64,000 bases of DNA from an uncultured Lutibacter sp. (GCF_947493565.1 NZ_CANLRG010000011.1:36452-100451); one strand, 5' to 3'. Positions 53,154-62,964 are shown, counted from the first letter of the stretch. The notes: generated by a model not told the origin, from the letters alone. Made by a program: numbers and translations.

Positions 53154-55838
53154 ATGTTAAAAAAATGGATGTTTTTAAGCTTAATATTGATTTCATTTCT
53201 TACGGTTGCTCAAACTTCAACAGATTACTTTAAGATTTTAAAAGACTCCTTAAAACAACAGAATAATTTTTCCGAATACATTTATGCACATTTAGATGAA
53301 TTTGTGAAGAAACCAACCACAGAAAATTTAAACATTCTAAAAACTGTTGAAAATAGTTTATGGAGAAATCCAAAAACTACAATTGAAGCCACAGCTTTAT
53401 TGTATTATTATGTTAATTATGCGTATTACCTAAAAAAGATGGGATTTATTAATGAATCGGTAATACACTACGAAAAAGCCTATAACTGTTATAAAAAAAA
53501 TAAAATTCCAAATTACGATATTGTTGAATATTGTTTAAAACCTTTAGCAAATAATTATACTAGATTAGGTGATGCCGATAGGGCTGAAGATATTTTAAAA
53601 ATATATATAGAACAAGCTCAAAAAAACAAAAATAAAAAGCATCTAGTTTCAGGATATTCAAACTTATCTATAGTATTAAGAACTAAAGGAGAGATTTTTA
53701 AGGCTAATAAATATTTAGATTTAGCATTAGAACTAACAAACTCCAAACAAAGTAAATCTTTCATTTATTCAAATATAGCCATCAATTATTTACTGATAAA
53801 TGACTTAAAAAATGCTGAAAAATATGTGAGTTTGTCGAGTAAATTAAATGTTGAGAACGATTTAAAAATAACAGTTAAAAATGAAACCACTTTAGGACGC
53901 TATTTTTTTGAAAAAAATAAATTAGATAAAGCTTTGCATCATTTTGAGAAAGGATTTAAGAATGCTAAAACTATTTTTGGGAAAAATGATAGAGAAGTAG
54001 CAAAAGTAATGCTCCAAATTGCTGAGGTTTATAAAAGGCAAAATAATTATGATCAGTCACTGTTTTGGTATCAACAATCCATAAGCATTTTGTTGCCTAA
54101 ATACTCTCCTAAAAACCCTAATACAAGTTTCTTTTATCCTGAAAACACATTAAAAGAAGCATTTGATGCGAGATCAATTATTTTTAGTGAAATTGGAGAT
54201 TATGAAAGTGCTATTAAAAACTATGAATTGGCTTTTTTAATTGAAAATGAGCTCAGAGCAACTTATTTAACACAAAACTCGAAACTATTGCAGCAACAAG
54301 AGAATAGGGATAGAAGTGAAAAGTGTATAGAGCTGTGTAATAAATTATATATTGAAACTAATGAAGTAAAATGGATTGAAAAGGCATTTGAATTTGCTGA
54401 AAAAACAAAATCTGCTGTATTGTTGGAGGCCAAAGAATTGGCTATGGAAAAAACGTTGCTAAAAAATGATAGCATATTCATTAAAGAAAAAAACACCTTA
54501 TTTGAAAAAGCACAATTAAATAAAAGTATTGCTTTAGAGGAACTGAAAGGAGAAAATGCAAACATCAATGTGCTTTCAAAATTAACATTAAAAAGAGATG
54601 AGGCGTTTAACGAATTACAATTAATTAAAGAGCAAATACGTATAAAATACCCAAACTTAAGTACTCAAAATAATGATGAAACACTATTGATAGAACTTAA
54701 AGAAAAATTGATTAAAAACAATGAACTAATTATAGAGTTTTTCGATGGTACAAATAATATTTACGTATTTAGTATTTCAAAAAATGAACCTATAAAACTA
54801 CATACGATACCAAAAAGTGAAAAACTAATAAATGAAATCAATCACTTTTTAAGTTTTTTTGAAGATAGCAGAGGTGTAAAACTTCAAAATAATATTCAGC
54901 AGTATAAATTATTGGGATACCAATTGTTTCGTAAATTTTTTAAGGCTGAACCATATAAAAATGTTATTTTAATTCCTGATGGGCTGCTTTCATTTATTCC
55001 ATTTGATGCGCTACTAACTAAAGAAACTGAGGATGTAAATTTTGGTTCACTACCATATTTAATTAAATCAACCACAATAAATTATTCATATTCTGCAAAA
55101 ATCGCACTGCAAAATTTAAAGACAGCTGATAAGTTTACAAATGATAAAATACTCGGATTTTTCCCCATTTTTGAACATAATTATAGAGGGTTAACGGAAC
55201 TTGATTTTACCTTAAAAGAAGCAAGTAATATTAAAAATGTTATAAATGGTGATTTTTTTATAAAATCTAACGCTACAAAAAATAATTTTCTTCAAAATAG
55301 TCATTTGTATCCAATAGTTCATTTATCTACTCATGCATTAGCTGGCGATAATTATTCGCCACCTTCAATTGAATTTTATGATGAAACCTTGTATTTACCA
55401 GAAATTTATGGATATAATTTACAAACAAACCTCTTAGTTTTAAGTGCTTGTGAAACTGGAGTGGGAACACTTCGAAGAGGTGAAGGAGCTATAAGTATGG
55501 CTCGGGCATTTTCTTATGCAGGTGTTAAAAGCTTGATAGTTTCTTTATGGAAAGTGAACGATAAAGCAACAGAAATATTAATGACTGATTTTTACAAAAA
55601 GTATAAAAAATCAGAAAATAAATCAGCATCTTTACACAATGCTAAATTAGAATATTTAAAAAATGATGAAATATCTTCGTTAAAAAAGTCTCCTTATTAT
55701 TGGGCAAGTTTTGTGTATTTTGGAGATTCAATAGTTGATGATAAGAAAACTTTTTATATAGAATGGTTAGTACTTATTGGAATTATATTTGCAATTGGAT
55801 ATTTTCTTTTAAAAAAGAGTAGATTTGACTCCAAATAA
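53154..55838 (+). CDS. envelope TPR-CHAT caspase-like peptidase
   Basis: The 894-residue protein has a signal peptide ending VAQ. TPR-like helices fill residues about 60-420 (SVIHYEKAYNCYKKNK, ESAIKNYELAFLIENELRA). A coiled helical region follows, then a CHAT domain from about 560. The catalytic pair is His727 (HLSTHALAGDN) and Cys766 (LSACETGVGTLRRGEG). A transmembrane helix at about 868-886 is followed by a basic tail, so most of the protein should be periplasmic and anchored in the inner membrane. CHAT domains are caspase-related peptidases. The TPR part probably reads a partner protein. Confidence 0.88.
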   Translation: MLKKWMFLSLILISFLTVAQTSTDYFKILKDSLKQQNNFSEYIYAHLDEFVKKPTTENLNILKTVENSLWRNPKTTIEATALLYYYVNYAYYLKKMGFINESVIHYEKAYNCYKKNKIPNYDIVEYCLKPLANNYTRLGDADRAEDILKIYIEQAQKNKNKKHLVSGYSNLSIVLRTKGEIFKANKYLDLALELTNSKQSKSFIYSNIAINYLLINDLKNAEKYVSLSSKLNVENDLKITVKNETTLGRYFFEKNKLDKALHHFEKGFKNAKTIFGKNDREVAKVMLQIAEVYKRQNNYDQSLFWYQQSISILLPKYSPKNPNTSFFYPENTLKEAFDARSIIFSEIGDYESAIKNYELAFLIENELRATYLTQNSKLLQQQENRDRSEKCIELCNKLYIETNEVKWIEKAFEFAEKTKSAVLLEAKELAMEKTLLKNDSIFIKEKNTLFEKAQLNKSIALEELKGENANINVLSKLTLKRDEAFNELQLIKEQIRIKYPNLSTQNNDETLLIELKEKLIKNNELIIEFFDGTNNIYVFSISKNEPIKLHTIPKSEKLINEINHFLSFFEDSRGVKLQNNIQQYKLLGYQLFRKFFKAEPYKNVILIPDGLLSFIPFDALLTKETEDVNFGSLPYLIKSTTINYSYSAKIALQNLKTADKFTNDKILGFFPIFEHNYRGLTELDFTLKEASNIKNVINGDFFIKSNATKNNFLQNSHLYPIVHLSTHALAGDNYSPPSIEFYDETLYLPEIYGYNLQTNLLVLSACETGVGTLRRGEGAISMARAFSYAGVKSLIVSLWKVNDKATEILMTDFYKKYKKSENKSASLHNAKLEYLKNDEISSLKKSPYYWASFVYFGDSIVDDKKTFYIEWLVLIGIIFAIGYFLLKKSRFDSK

Positions 55839-55845
55839 ACAATGA

Positions 55846-56298
55846 ATGAAATTAAAGAATCTTCTTTTAAGACAAGGGTACACAAAGGTTAAACTTAAAA
55901 AGATTAACACAAATCATTTTGAACTGAAAGCTAAAATAAACAAAGTAAAAGGTAAGTTTATCTTAGATACAGGTGCTTCAAACTCATGTGTTTCAATAGA
56001 TTTGGCTGATAAGTTTCATTTGGAATTACAAGATTCAGAAACGAAAGCAGCTGGTGCTGGTGCTATAGGTATGGAAACTAAAACATCTTCCAAAAATAAA
56101 CTTGAATTGAAAGAATGGAATTACAATAGTTTTAATTTAGTATTGATTGATTTATCGCATGTAAATACCGCTTTAACTGAACATAATGCTGATGCCGTAG
56201 ATGGCATAATTGGCGCCGACATTTTAGAAAAAGGCAGTGCTATAATTGATTATGAAACAAAAAGTTTATATTTAAAAAAGCTAGTTTATAAATACTAG
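55846..56298 (+). CDS. retropepsin-like aspartic protease
   Basis: The 150-residue single-domain protein has FILDTGASNSCVS (catalytic Asp41) and the second conserved segment DGIIGADILEKGSAIIDY of retropepsins. These act as homodimers. No signal peptide is visible, so it should be cytoplasmic. It starts seven bases after the CHAT gene. Its stop touches the stop of the convergent outer-membrane protein gene. Confidence 0.87.
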   Translation: MKLKNLLLRQGYTKVKLKKINTNHFELKAKINKVKGKFILDTGASNSCVSIDLADKFHLELQDSETKAAGAGAIGMETKTSSKNKLELKEWNYNSFNLVLIDLSHVNTALTEHNADAVDGIIGADILEKGSAIIDYETKSLYLKKLVYKY

Positions 56299-57036
56299 TT
56301 AAGCAGTTTTAAATCTCCAAGTAAGAATTCCGCCTACCATAAGTGTGTCTCTTTTTAGGCATTTACCATAGTGCATATTAATAAATAAGTTATTTGACAA
56401 AACATAACTTAGACCTCCCACAACTAAGTTAGAAGTTAACTCTTTTTCGGCAATCACACCATTATTTTCTATAAATAGTTGAAATTTGTTAGTTAAGTTA
56501 TAGCCAAGGTTAGAAACATATTGAGTTGACTTAGATTTATCTGAACCAATAAAATACCTAAAATTATAATTTAGAATAATTTTTTCAGAAAGCTTATTAG
56601 ACATGTTTATTGAAAACAAGTGAGCCATTCTTTTAATGATATCATTTTCGTTAAAAGGAATTATTGACCTATATGTGAAAGAAGTTTCAGGAATAATTTT
56701 ATTTCTTTCCAATATATTTACCACAGTCCCTAATTGAATTTTTTTGATATGGAAATTGGAGGAAATTAATTCATTATTATAATAAGAAGATTCACTGTTG
56801 AAAGGAGTAACCATTTGTAGTTCAACACGTTCATTAAACCCATATCTAAACAATGCGCTAGGCAACGACCATGATGTTGATTTTTCTAACTCATTTTTTT
56901 GAATAGTTTGAAATGAAGCTAGTTCAACTTGAAAAATATCCTTATTAACAATGTTAGAATATATTATTGTTTGCGCATTAGTTTTCAGGAAAAATAAGGA
57001 TGTAATAAGTAGTAAATTAAAAGAAAATGTTCTCAT
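56299..57036 (-). CDS. outer-membrane beta-barrel protein (transporter-like), copy 2
   Basis: The 245-residue product has a signal peptide (ending TNAQ) and alternating beta-strand pattern, with WSLPSALFRYGFNERVELQM and the end GGILTWRFKTA. It resembles the MetA-pathway-of-phenol-degradation family of barrels. It is related to the gene at 57196 (SIPSALFRFGITRQLELQL). The start at 57036 is preferred over an ATG at 57063 because the -7 element TAGCTTTG at 57061-57068 overlaps the latter. Confidence 0.8.
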   Translation of the reverse strand: MRTFSFNLLLITSLFFLKTNAQTIIYSNIVNKDIFQVELASFQTIQKNELEKSTSWSLPSALFRYGFNERVELQMVTPFNSESSYYNNELISSNFHIKKIQLGTVVNILERNKIIPETSFTYRSIIPFNENDIIKRMAHLFSINMSNKLSEKIILNYNFRYFIGSDKSKSTQYVSNLGYNLTNKFQLFIENNGVIAEKELTSNLVVGGLSYVLSNNLFINMHYGKCLKRDTLMVGGILTWRFKTA

Positions 57037-57060
57037 TAAATTGTAATTATAACTGTAGGA

Positions 57061-57068
57061 CAAAGCTA
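57061..57068 (-). promoter_or_regulatory. -7 promoter element of the 56299 outer-membrane protein gene
   Basis: TAGCTTTG on the minus strand matches TAnnTTTG, 24 bases before the ATG at 57036. It shows this copy has its own promoter. Confidence 0.6.
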
Positions 57069-57195
57069 ATTTTAACTAATTTTAAAAAGAATGACAATTA
57101 TCAATAATGTAAAAAATAAATCATACATAGCTTTTAAATTATCATATATACAATAAAAATATTATAAAAATAGTAAAATCATATTGAAAATAGTA

Positions 57196-57927
57196 TTAAA
57201 GTTTAAAAGCATATGTAATAATTCCGCCAACATAAAACATATGATGGTTAATTCCATTGGCGATAGATATATCTACCACAAGATTCTGATTAAAGTTATA
57301 ACCGCCTCCTAAATTTAAGTTGTGAGAAATTAATTTTTGATGATTAAAATCGCCAAAGTTTTCGATAAAAAAATGTATTTTAGAACTGGCTTCAAAAGTA
57401 AAATTTGCGATATAAAAACCTGATTTTGAGTTGTCGGTATTTTCAGCATAGCCAATATTAGAATTAAAAGTAAGTTTATTTGTTAGTGTGTTACTTAAAT
57501 TAAATGAGCACAATTTGCCAACTTTATGTATTTCAAATTTTGAATCAGTAGGAAGTATTGCTCTAATCATTAAAGATGCTTCTGGAATCCAATTTTTTTC
57601 TTGCCATAAGTTTATTGAAAAACCAACCTGAATATCATCAAACTTATTTAAAGAGTGTATTAAGTGGTCATTTTCCCATAACCTTTCTTTAATAATTGGA
57701 GTATTTAATTGCAGTTCTAATTGACGCGTAATACCAAATCTAAATAATGCGCTTGGAATGCTTATTGATTCCAATTTAATAGATTTTTCTTTTTGTATGG
57801 TATATAGAGATTCTAATTCAATTTGCAATAAATTTTTTGCTATTGAGGAAGAGGGTTCTACTGTTTGAGCAATTAAACTATTTATAAATAAAACACTTAT
57901 AATGAAGCTTAGTATAAATTTATACAT
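57196..57927 (-). CDS. outer-membrane beta-barrel protein (transporter-like), copy 1
   Basis: The 243-residue product has a signal peptide (SLIAQ) and the same strand pattern as the neighbour at 56299, including SIPSALFRFGITRQLELQL and the ending GGIITYAFKL. The two are diverged tandem copies. The function is unknown; barrels of this family are often annotated as transporters. Confidence 0.8.
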   Translation of the reverse strand: MYKFILSFIISVLFINSLIAQTVEPSSSIAKNLLQIELESLYTIQKEKSIKLESISIPSALFRFGITRQLELQLNTPIIKERLWENDHLIHSLNKFDDIQVGFSINLWQEKNWIPEASLMIRAILPTDSKFEIHKVGKLCSFNLSNTLTNKLTFNSNIGYAENTDNSKSGFYIANFTFEASSKIHFFIENFGDFNHQKLISHNLNLGGGYNFNQNLVVDISIANGINHHMFYVGGIITYAFKL

Positions 57928-57953
57928 TTTTAGTGGACGTTAAAAAATCAAGA

Positions 57954-57961
57954 CAAATTTA
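57954..57961 (-). promoter_or_regulatory. -7 promoter element of the 57196 outer-membrane protein gene
   Basis: TAAATTTG on the minus strand, 26 bases before the ATG. Confidence 0.55.
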
Positions 57962-58003
57962 TTTTTATTAAGTCTAAATAAAAATGATTTTTATCACACT
58001 TCA

Positions 58004-58036
58004 TAAAAAAAGCCTAAGGAATTTTCCTTAGGCTTT
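58004..58036 (-). terminator. intrinsic terminator after sucB
   Basis: AAAGCCTAAGGA pairs with TCCTTAGGCTTT around a 4-base loop. On the minus strand seven T residues follow, so it ends the sucA-sucB transcript. Confidence 0.9.
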
Positions 58037-58058
58037 AAAAAAGTTTTTTATTATTGGT

Positions 58059-59270
58059 TTAAAGCTCTAAAGCTTTTTTAGGATTGTTCTCCATTAAAAT
58101 TTCAATAGGGTTTTCTAGGGCTTCTTTAACAGCAACTAAAAAACCTACAGATTCTCTACCGTCAATAATTCTATGGTCGTAAGATAGGGCAACGTACATA
58201 ATTGGTCTTATAACTACTTCTCCATCTACAGCAACGGGTCTTTCAACAATATTGTGCATTCCTAAAATACCACTTTGAGGAGGGTTAATAATTGGGGTTG
58301 ATAACATAGAACCAAAAACCCCACCATTAGTAATTGTAAAAGTTCCGCCTGTCATTTCATCAACAGTAATTTGTCCATCTCTAGCTCTAATAGCTAAACG
58401 TTTTACTTCGCTTTCTACGCCTCTAAAACTTAAATTTTCAGCATTTCTTATCACAGGAACCATCAACCCTTTAGGACCTGAAACGGCAATAGAAATATCT
58501 TGAAAATCATGAGTTATTTTGTAATCTCCATCAATCATAGAATTTACATCAGGATACATTTTTAAAGCTCTTACAACAGCAAGGGTAAAGAAACTCATAA
58601 AACCTAAACTTACACCGTGTTTTGCTTTAAAATCGTCTTTAAATTCTTTACGTAAATCAAAAATAGGTTTCATGTCTACTTCATTAAAAGTAGTAAGCAT
58701 GGCAGTATCATTTTTAACTGAAACTAGGCGTTCTGCAACTTTTCTACGAAGCATTGATAATTTTTTACGTTCACTACCACGTGTTCCTCCTGCTGGAGTT
58801 CCCATGCTTGGAGTTGCTTTTACAGCATCATCCTTGGTAATTCTACCATCTTTTCCAGTTCCAGTTATTTCAGAAGCAGAAATCCCTTTTTCAGCCAATA
58901 TTTTTTTGGCAGCAGGAGATGCGCTTCCACTAGCATAAGTTTGTTGATGTTCAGTAGGTTTTTCTTCTGTTTTAGAAGTTTGTATAGGTGTTGATGCTTC
59001 GGTAGTAGTTTCTGATTTACCTTCGGGTTTTTTAGCATCCATATCAATTAAACACACAATGGCGCCAACTGCAACGGCATCGCCTTCTTCAGCTTTTAAA
59101 GTAATAACTCCACTTTCTTCAGCTGGTAATTCGAGTGTTGCTTTATCAGAATCTACTTCTGCAATTGGTTGGTCTTTTTCAACATAATCTCCATCTTCAA
59201 CTAGCCAAGTTGCAATTTCTACTTCTGTTATAGATTCTCCTGGAGAGGGAACTTTCATTTCTAAAATCAT
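58059..59270 (-). CDS. sucB: dihydrolipoyllysine succinyltransferase (E2 of 2-oxoglutarate dehydrogenase)
   Basis: The 403-residue protein has an N-terminal lipoyl domain ([17 protein letters not shown], Lys43 lipoylated), a Pro/Thr/Glu-rich linker, a peripheral-subunit-binding domain ([20 protein letters not shown]), and a catalytic domain ending with [16 protein letters not shown] (His, Asp). It transfers succinyl groups to CoA in the TCA cycle. It follows sucA after 58 bases. Confidence 0.96.
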   Translation of the reverse strand: MILEMKVPSPGESITEVEIATWLVEDGDYVEKDQPIAEVDSDKATLELPAEESGVITLKAEEGDAVAVGAIVCLIDMDAKKPEGKSETTTEASTPIQTSKTEEKPTEHQQTYASGSASPAAKKILAEKGISASEITGTGKDGRITKDDAVKATPSMGTPAGGTRGSERKKLSMLRRKVAERLVSVKNDTAMLTTFNEVDMKPIFDLRKEFKDDFKAKHGVSLGFMSFFTLAVVRALKMYPDVNSMIDGDYKITHDFQDISIAVSGPKGLMVPVIRNAENLSFRGVESEVKRLAIRARDGQITVDEMTGGTFTITNGGVFGSMLSTPIINPPQSGILGMHNIVERPVAVDGEVVIRPIMYVALSYDHRIIDGRESVGFLVAVKEALENPIEILMENNPKKALEL

Positions 59271-59328
59271 CTTTCTGTAATTTTGATTTTTTTATCTTTT
59301 CAAAAAGAAAAGAATTTAAATTATTTTA

Positions 59329-62061
59329 TTAGTTAGTTTCAAATACTTTGTCAATAATACGTTGGTGTCTTCTTTTAAATCTTGCTGATGAGCCTGCAGC
59401 TGGTACCGCATAAAAAGGCTGTGATGCAACTTCTAAATGAACCAATCTAAAACGTTGTAACATATAACTCCAAGCTCCCATATTTTCTGGTTCTTCTTGA
59501 GCCCAAACGTAGTTTTTAACATTAGGGTACTGGTCAATTATTTGCTGTAATTTTTCTAAGTGTAATGGGAATAATTGCTCAATTCTAACCAAGGCTATAT
59601 CTTTTCTATCTAAATTAGTTCTTTCAGCTAACAAATCATAATAAAATTTTCCTGTACAAAAAACTAACTTTGTTACGCTTTCTGGATTTATGGTATCGTC
59701 AATAACTTCTTGAAATGAACCATTAGCAAATTCATCTAAAGTAGAAACCGCTAATGGATGACGTAATAAACTTTTGGGTGTAAAAACAATTAAAGGTTTT
59801 CTGTACGTACGTTTCATTTGACGGCGTAGCAAATGATAAAAATTGGCTGGAGTTGTACAATCTGCAACAATCATATTATCGATGGCGCATAATTGTAAAA
59901 AACGTTCCATTCTTGCCGATGAATGTTCAGAGCCTTGACCTTCATACCCATGAGGTAGTAAAACTACAATTCCATTTTGAAGTTTCCATTTATCTTCTGC
60001 AGCAGATAAATATTGATCAAATATAATTTGAGCACCATTACTAAAATCTCCAAATTGAGCTTCCCAAATAGTTAAAGTGTTTGGGTTTGCCATGGCATAC
60101 CCATAATCAAAACCAAGAACACCGTATTCTGAAAGTAATGAATTGTAGATATACATTTGTCCTTGTTTATCATCAATGGTGTTTAAAAGATTGATGCGTT
60201 CTTCTGAAATTTCATCTCTTAAAATAGCATGTCGATGACTAAAAGTGCCACGTTCAACATCTTGACCAGAAATACGAACATCAAAACCTTCTTGCAGTAA
60301 ACTTCCGTAAGCTAAGGTTTCTCCCATTCCCCAATCAATTTGATCGGTTTCAAAAACCATTTTATTACGATCGCGTAAAATTCGTTCTGCTTTTCTTAAA
60401 AACTTAACTCCATTTGGAACCGTTGAAACAACTTTAGCAATTTCTTTTAGTTTTGTTTTAGAATACGAAGTATTTTCTGAAATCAGCATGGCTTCAATAC
60501 CTTTTCTGGCAAATTCTTGCCAAGTATCTTCCATAAACTCTCGTACTTTAGAAGTTTCAGCTTTTTTAGAAAGTTGGTATTCTTTTTCTAATAAATCTTT
60601 AAATTCGGCAATAGATTCGTTTAAATAATTAGCATTTATAACTCCTTCAGCGATTAATTTTTTGGCATAAATATCTCTAGGGTTGCTATGTTTAGAAATG
60701 GCTTTGTATAAGTTTGGTTGTGTAAAACGAGGTTCGTCACCTTCGTTATGTCCATATTTTCTATACCCTAATAAATCAATAAAAATATCACGTTTAAATT
60801 GCATTCTAAATGCTAATGCAATTTCTATAGCATGCACAACAGCTTCTACATCATCAGCATTTACATGTAGTACGGGTGATAGTGTTACTTTTGCAACATC
60901 TGTACAATAGGTGCTTGAACGACCGTCTAAATAATTAGTGGTAAAACCAATTTGATTGTTTACAACAATATGAATTGTACCTCCTGTAGTATAACCATTT
61001 AATTGGCTCATTTGAGTAACTTCATACACCAATCCTTGTCCTGAAATGGCGGCATCTCCATGAACAATAAGAGGAAGTAGTTTGGAGTTATTTCCGTTGT
61101 AGGTTTTGTCAATTTTTGCTCTAGAAATTCCTTCAACTAAAGGGCCTACAGTTTCTAAATGTGATGGGTTAGGAACTAAATTCATTTTAAGTTCCTTATT
61201 ATTTTTAAGTGTTTTAGTGGTGGTTAATCCTAAATGGTATTTTACATCGCCATCAATAGTTTCATCTTCAAAATCTTTCCCTTCAAATTCACTAAATAAT
61301 TCACGAATAGGTTTTCTGAAAATATTTGTCAAAGTATTTAAACGTCCTCTATGAGCCATTCCAAGCACAAATTCATCTACATCGTAGATTTCAGCAGCAT
61401 TTCTAATAATTGCACCAATAGCCGGTATTAAGGCTTCACCACCTTCTAAAGAAAATCGTTTTTGGCCAACATATTTAGTTTGTAGAAAGTTTTCGAAAGT
61501 AACGGCCTGATTTAATTTTTGAAGAATGTATTTTTTTGCTTCTGCTGAATAATTAGGATGATTAGAATTTGGGTTTAATTGTTTTTGAAACCATTTAATT
61601 TCTTTAGGATTTCGAATGTACATATATTCAACTCCAATTGAATCACAATAAATGGTTTCTAAATGCTTAATAATTTCTTTAAGCGTGTTTTTACCCGAAC
61701 CTACAATATTCCCAGCATCAAAAACAGTATCCAAATCTTTTTCAGATAAACCGAAGTTTTCAATAGCTAGTGTAGGAGTGTATTTCCTTCTTTCACGAAC
61801 AGGATTTGTTTTGGTGAATAGGTGGCCTCGGGTTCTATAGCCATTAATAAGGTCTATTACTTTAAATTCTTTTAATACATTTTCAGGAACTTCAAATTCT
61901 TTTTCAGTGTCTTTTAATGTATATTTTTCGTTGGCAAAGTCGTATCCTTGAAAAAAACTTCGCCAGCTGGGTTCAACCGAATCAGGATTAATCAAATACT
62001 GGTCATATACATCAGCAATATGCCCTGAATGAACAGCATTTAAAAATGAAAATTTATCCAT
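59329..62061 (-). CDS. sucA: 2-oxoglutarate dehydrogenase E1 component
   Basis: The 910-residue thiamine-diphosphate enzyme has the usual N-terminus (FLNAVHSGHIADVYDQYL), GMAHRGRLNTLTNIFRKP, HGDAAISGQGLVYEVTQMS, GTIHIVVNNQIGFTT, and the C-terminal GYEGQGSEHSSARMERFLQL. It decarboxylates 2-oxoglutarate in the TCA cycle. Its gene comes first in sucA-sucB; lipoamide dehydrogenase is not in the window. Confidence 0.97.
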   Translation of the reverse strand: MDKFSFLNAVHSGHIADVYDQYLINPDSVEPSWRSFFQGYDFANEKYTLKDTEKEFEVPENVLKEFKVIDLINGYRTRGHLFTKTNPVRERRKYTPTLAIENFGLSEKDLDTVFDAGNIVGSGKNTLKEIIKHLETIYCDSIGVEYMYIRNPKEIKWFQKQLNPNSNHPNYSAEAKKYILQKLNQAVTFENFLQTKYVGQKRFSLEGGEALIPAIGAIIRNAAEIYDVDEFVLGMAHRGRLNTLTNIFRKPIRELFSEFEGKDFEDETIDGDVKYHLGLTTTKTLKNNKELKMNLVPNPSHLETVGPLVEGISRAKIDKTYNGNNSKLLPLIVHGDAAISGQGLVYEVTQMSQLNGYTTGGTIHIVVNNQIGFTTNYLDGRSSTYCTDVAKVTLSPVLHVNADDVEAVVHAIEIALAFRMQFKRDIFIDLLGYRKYGHNEGDEPRFTQPNLYKAISKHSNPRDIYAKKLIAEGVINANYLNESIAEFKDLLEKEYQLSKKAETSKVREFMEDTWQEFARKGIEAMLISENTSYSKTKLKEIAKVVSTVPNGVKFLRKAERILRDRNKMVFETDQIDWGMGETLAYGSLLQEGFDVRISGQDVERGTFSHRHAILRDEISEERINLLNTIDDKQGQMYIYNSLLSEYGVLGFDYGYAMANPNTLTIWEAQFGDFSNGAQIIFDQYLSAAEDKWKLQNGIVVLLPHGYEGQGSEHSSARMERFLQLCAIDNMIVADCTTPANFYHLLRRQMKRTYRKPLIVFTPKSLLRHPLAVSTLDEFANGSFQEVIDDTINPESVTKLVFCTGKFYYDLLAERTNLDRKDIALVRIEQLFPLHLEKLQQIIDQYPNVKNYVWAQEEPENMGAWSYMLQRFRLVHLEVASQPFYAVPAAGSSARFKRRHQRIIDKVFETN

Positions 62062-62098
62062 ATTGTTAGTTAGTAGTCAATGTTTTATTATAATGCAA

Positions 62099-62106
62099 CA
62101 AAAATA
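62099..62106 (-). promoter_or_regulatory. putative -7 promoter element of sucA
   Basis: TATTTTTG on the minus strand, 37 bases before the ATG. No clear -33 at the normal distance. Confidence 0.5.
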
Positions 62107-62343
62107 CAACTTTTACCAAAACAACCATTTTAATTAAGCTAATTTTGCAATAATTATATTATTTGTAAATTTTAACTAAAGTTGTTGTTAAAGTAGTTTT
62201 AAGTAAGCATTTTTTAAGTGTTTATATGAGAACTTTGTAAAAATTTTAATGCTTTGTGGTGTTTAATAAATAAGTTATTTTCAAGGAGTTATATTGGTGT
62301 AAAAAAATAGCTTAAAAAAAAGTGTAATTTTTTTTAAAATTTC

Positions 62344-62373
62344 TTGCAAAAAGAAGAAAAGCTTGTATATTTG
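62344..62373 (+). promoter_or_regulatory. promoter of tRNA-Asn
   Basis: TATATTTG (62366-62373) with TTG at 62344-62346, 19-base gap. A near-consensus Bacteroidota promoter 21 bases before the mature tRNA. Confidence 0.75.
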
Positions 62374-62394
62374 CACTCGCAAAAGAGAATAAAT

Positions 62395-62468
62395 TCCTCC
62401 TTAGCTCAGTTGGTTAGAGCATCTGACTGTTAATCAGAGGGTCCTTGGTTCGAGCCCAAGAGGAGGAG
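62395..62468 (+). tRNA. tRNA-Asn (anticodon GTT)
   Basis: The 74-base cloverleaf has acceptor TCCTCCT/AGGAGGA, D stem GCTC/GAGC, anticodon stem TCTGA/TCAGA with loop CTGTTAA, T stem CTTGG/CCAAG with TTCGAGC loop, and discriminator G. CCA is not encoded. Confidence 0.98.
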
Positions 62469-62476
62469 CAACACAG

Positions 62477-62505
62477 AAAGACCTACAAAATGTAGGTCTT
62501 TTTTT
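62477..62505 (+). terminator. intrinsic terminator after tRNA-Asn
   Basis: AGACCTACA pairs with TGTAGGTCT around AAA, followed by seven T. Confidence 0.92.
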
Positions 62506-62522
62506 ATGGTTTAAACATATTT

Positions 62523-62933
62523 ATGAAAATATTTGTACCAGTTTTAGTTATATTTTTTTCGGTTCATATTTCAAGTCAGGAAATTGGAAGTGTAAAAAAG
62601 GCCAATCATTCAATTAAGCTGGTAAAAACTTCTGACTCTTATTCTTTAATTTATTCAGATCTTTATACAATAAATCAAAATGCCTTCCAATTCAATTTTA
62701 AAGAAACGGTTTATAATATTATTATGGATGGATTTGAGAAGAATTCGGATCATCAAATTATCGTTCAAACGAATAATGATACCATTGTAAAATTTGAATT
62801 TAAAAAAATTAAAGGGCAAAAAATGCTTAAGATTAAACAAAATAATTTAACTGTTCAAACCTTTGGTGTAAGTACTTTTTATACCCAAAAAGATATCCTG
62901 CGATTATTTGGAAATTCAAACATTCTAAATTAA
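62523..62933 (+). CDS. small secreted protein of unknown function
   Basis: The 136-residue product has a signal peptide (ISSQ at about residues 16-19) and a beta-rich mature part (YSLIYSDLYTINQNAFQFNF, DTIVKFEFKKIKGQKMLKIK). No family recognised. It starts 18 bases after the tRNA terminator and ends in a hairpin that spans its stop. Confidence 0.75.
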   Translation: MKIFVPVLVIFFSVHISSQEIGSVKKANHSIKLVKTSDSYSLIYSDLYTINQNAFQFNFKETVYNIIMDGFEKNSDHQIIVQTNNDTIVKFEFKKIKGQKMLKIKQNNLTVQTFGVSTFYTQKDILRLFGNSNILN

Positions 62934-62964
62934 AAATGTTTAGAATGTTTGAATAAATTTTTTT
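62914..62964 (+). terminator. 16-base-stem terminator spanning the stop codon
   Basis: ATTCAAACATTCTAAA (62914-62929) pairs perfectly with 62939-62954; the stop codon lies in the 9-base loop. A T-run follows. Confidence 0.8.

Larger units (their letters stand above)
62062..62394. other. intergenic region between sucA and tRNA-Asn
   Basis: The 333 bases are very AT-rich and hold the sucA -7 element (62099-62106, minus) and the tRNA promoter (62344-62373, plus). I see no gene. Confidence 0.75.

Noticed and set aside
53154..55838. TPR-CHAT protein as part of a type III-E CRISPR (Craspase) system
   Set aside because: It has a signal peptide and membrane anchor, and there is no cas gene or repeat array in the window.
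58672..58938. 88-codon open frame on the plus strand
   Set aside because: It is antisense to sucB, whose domains are complete.
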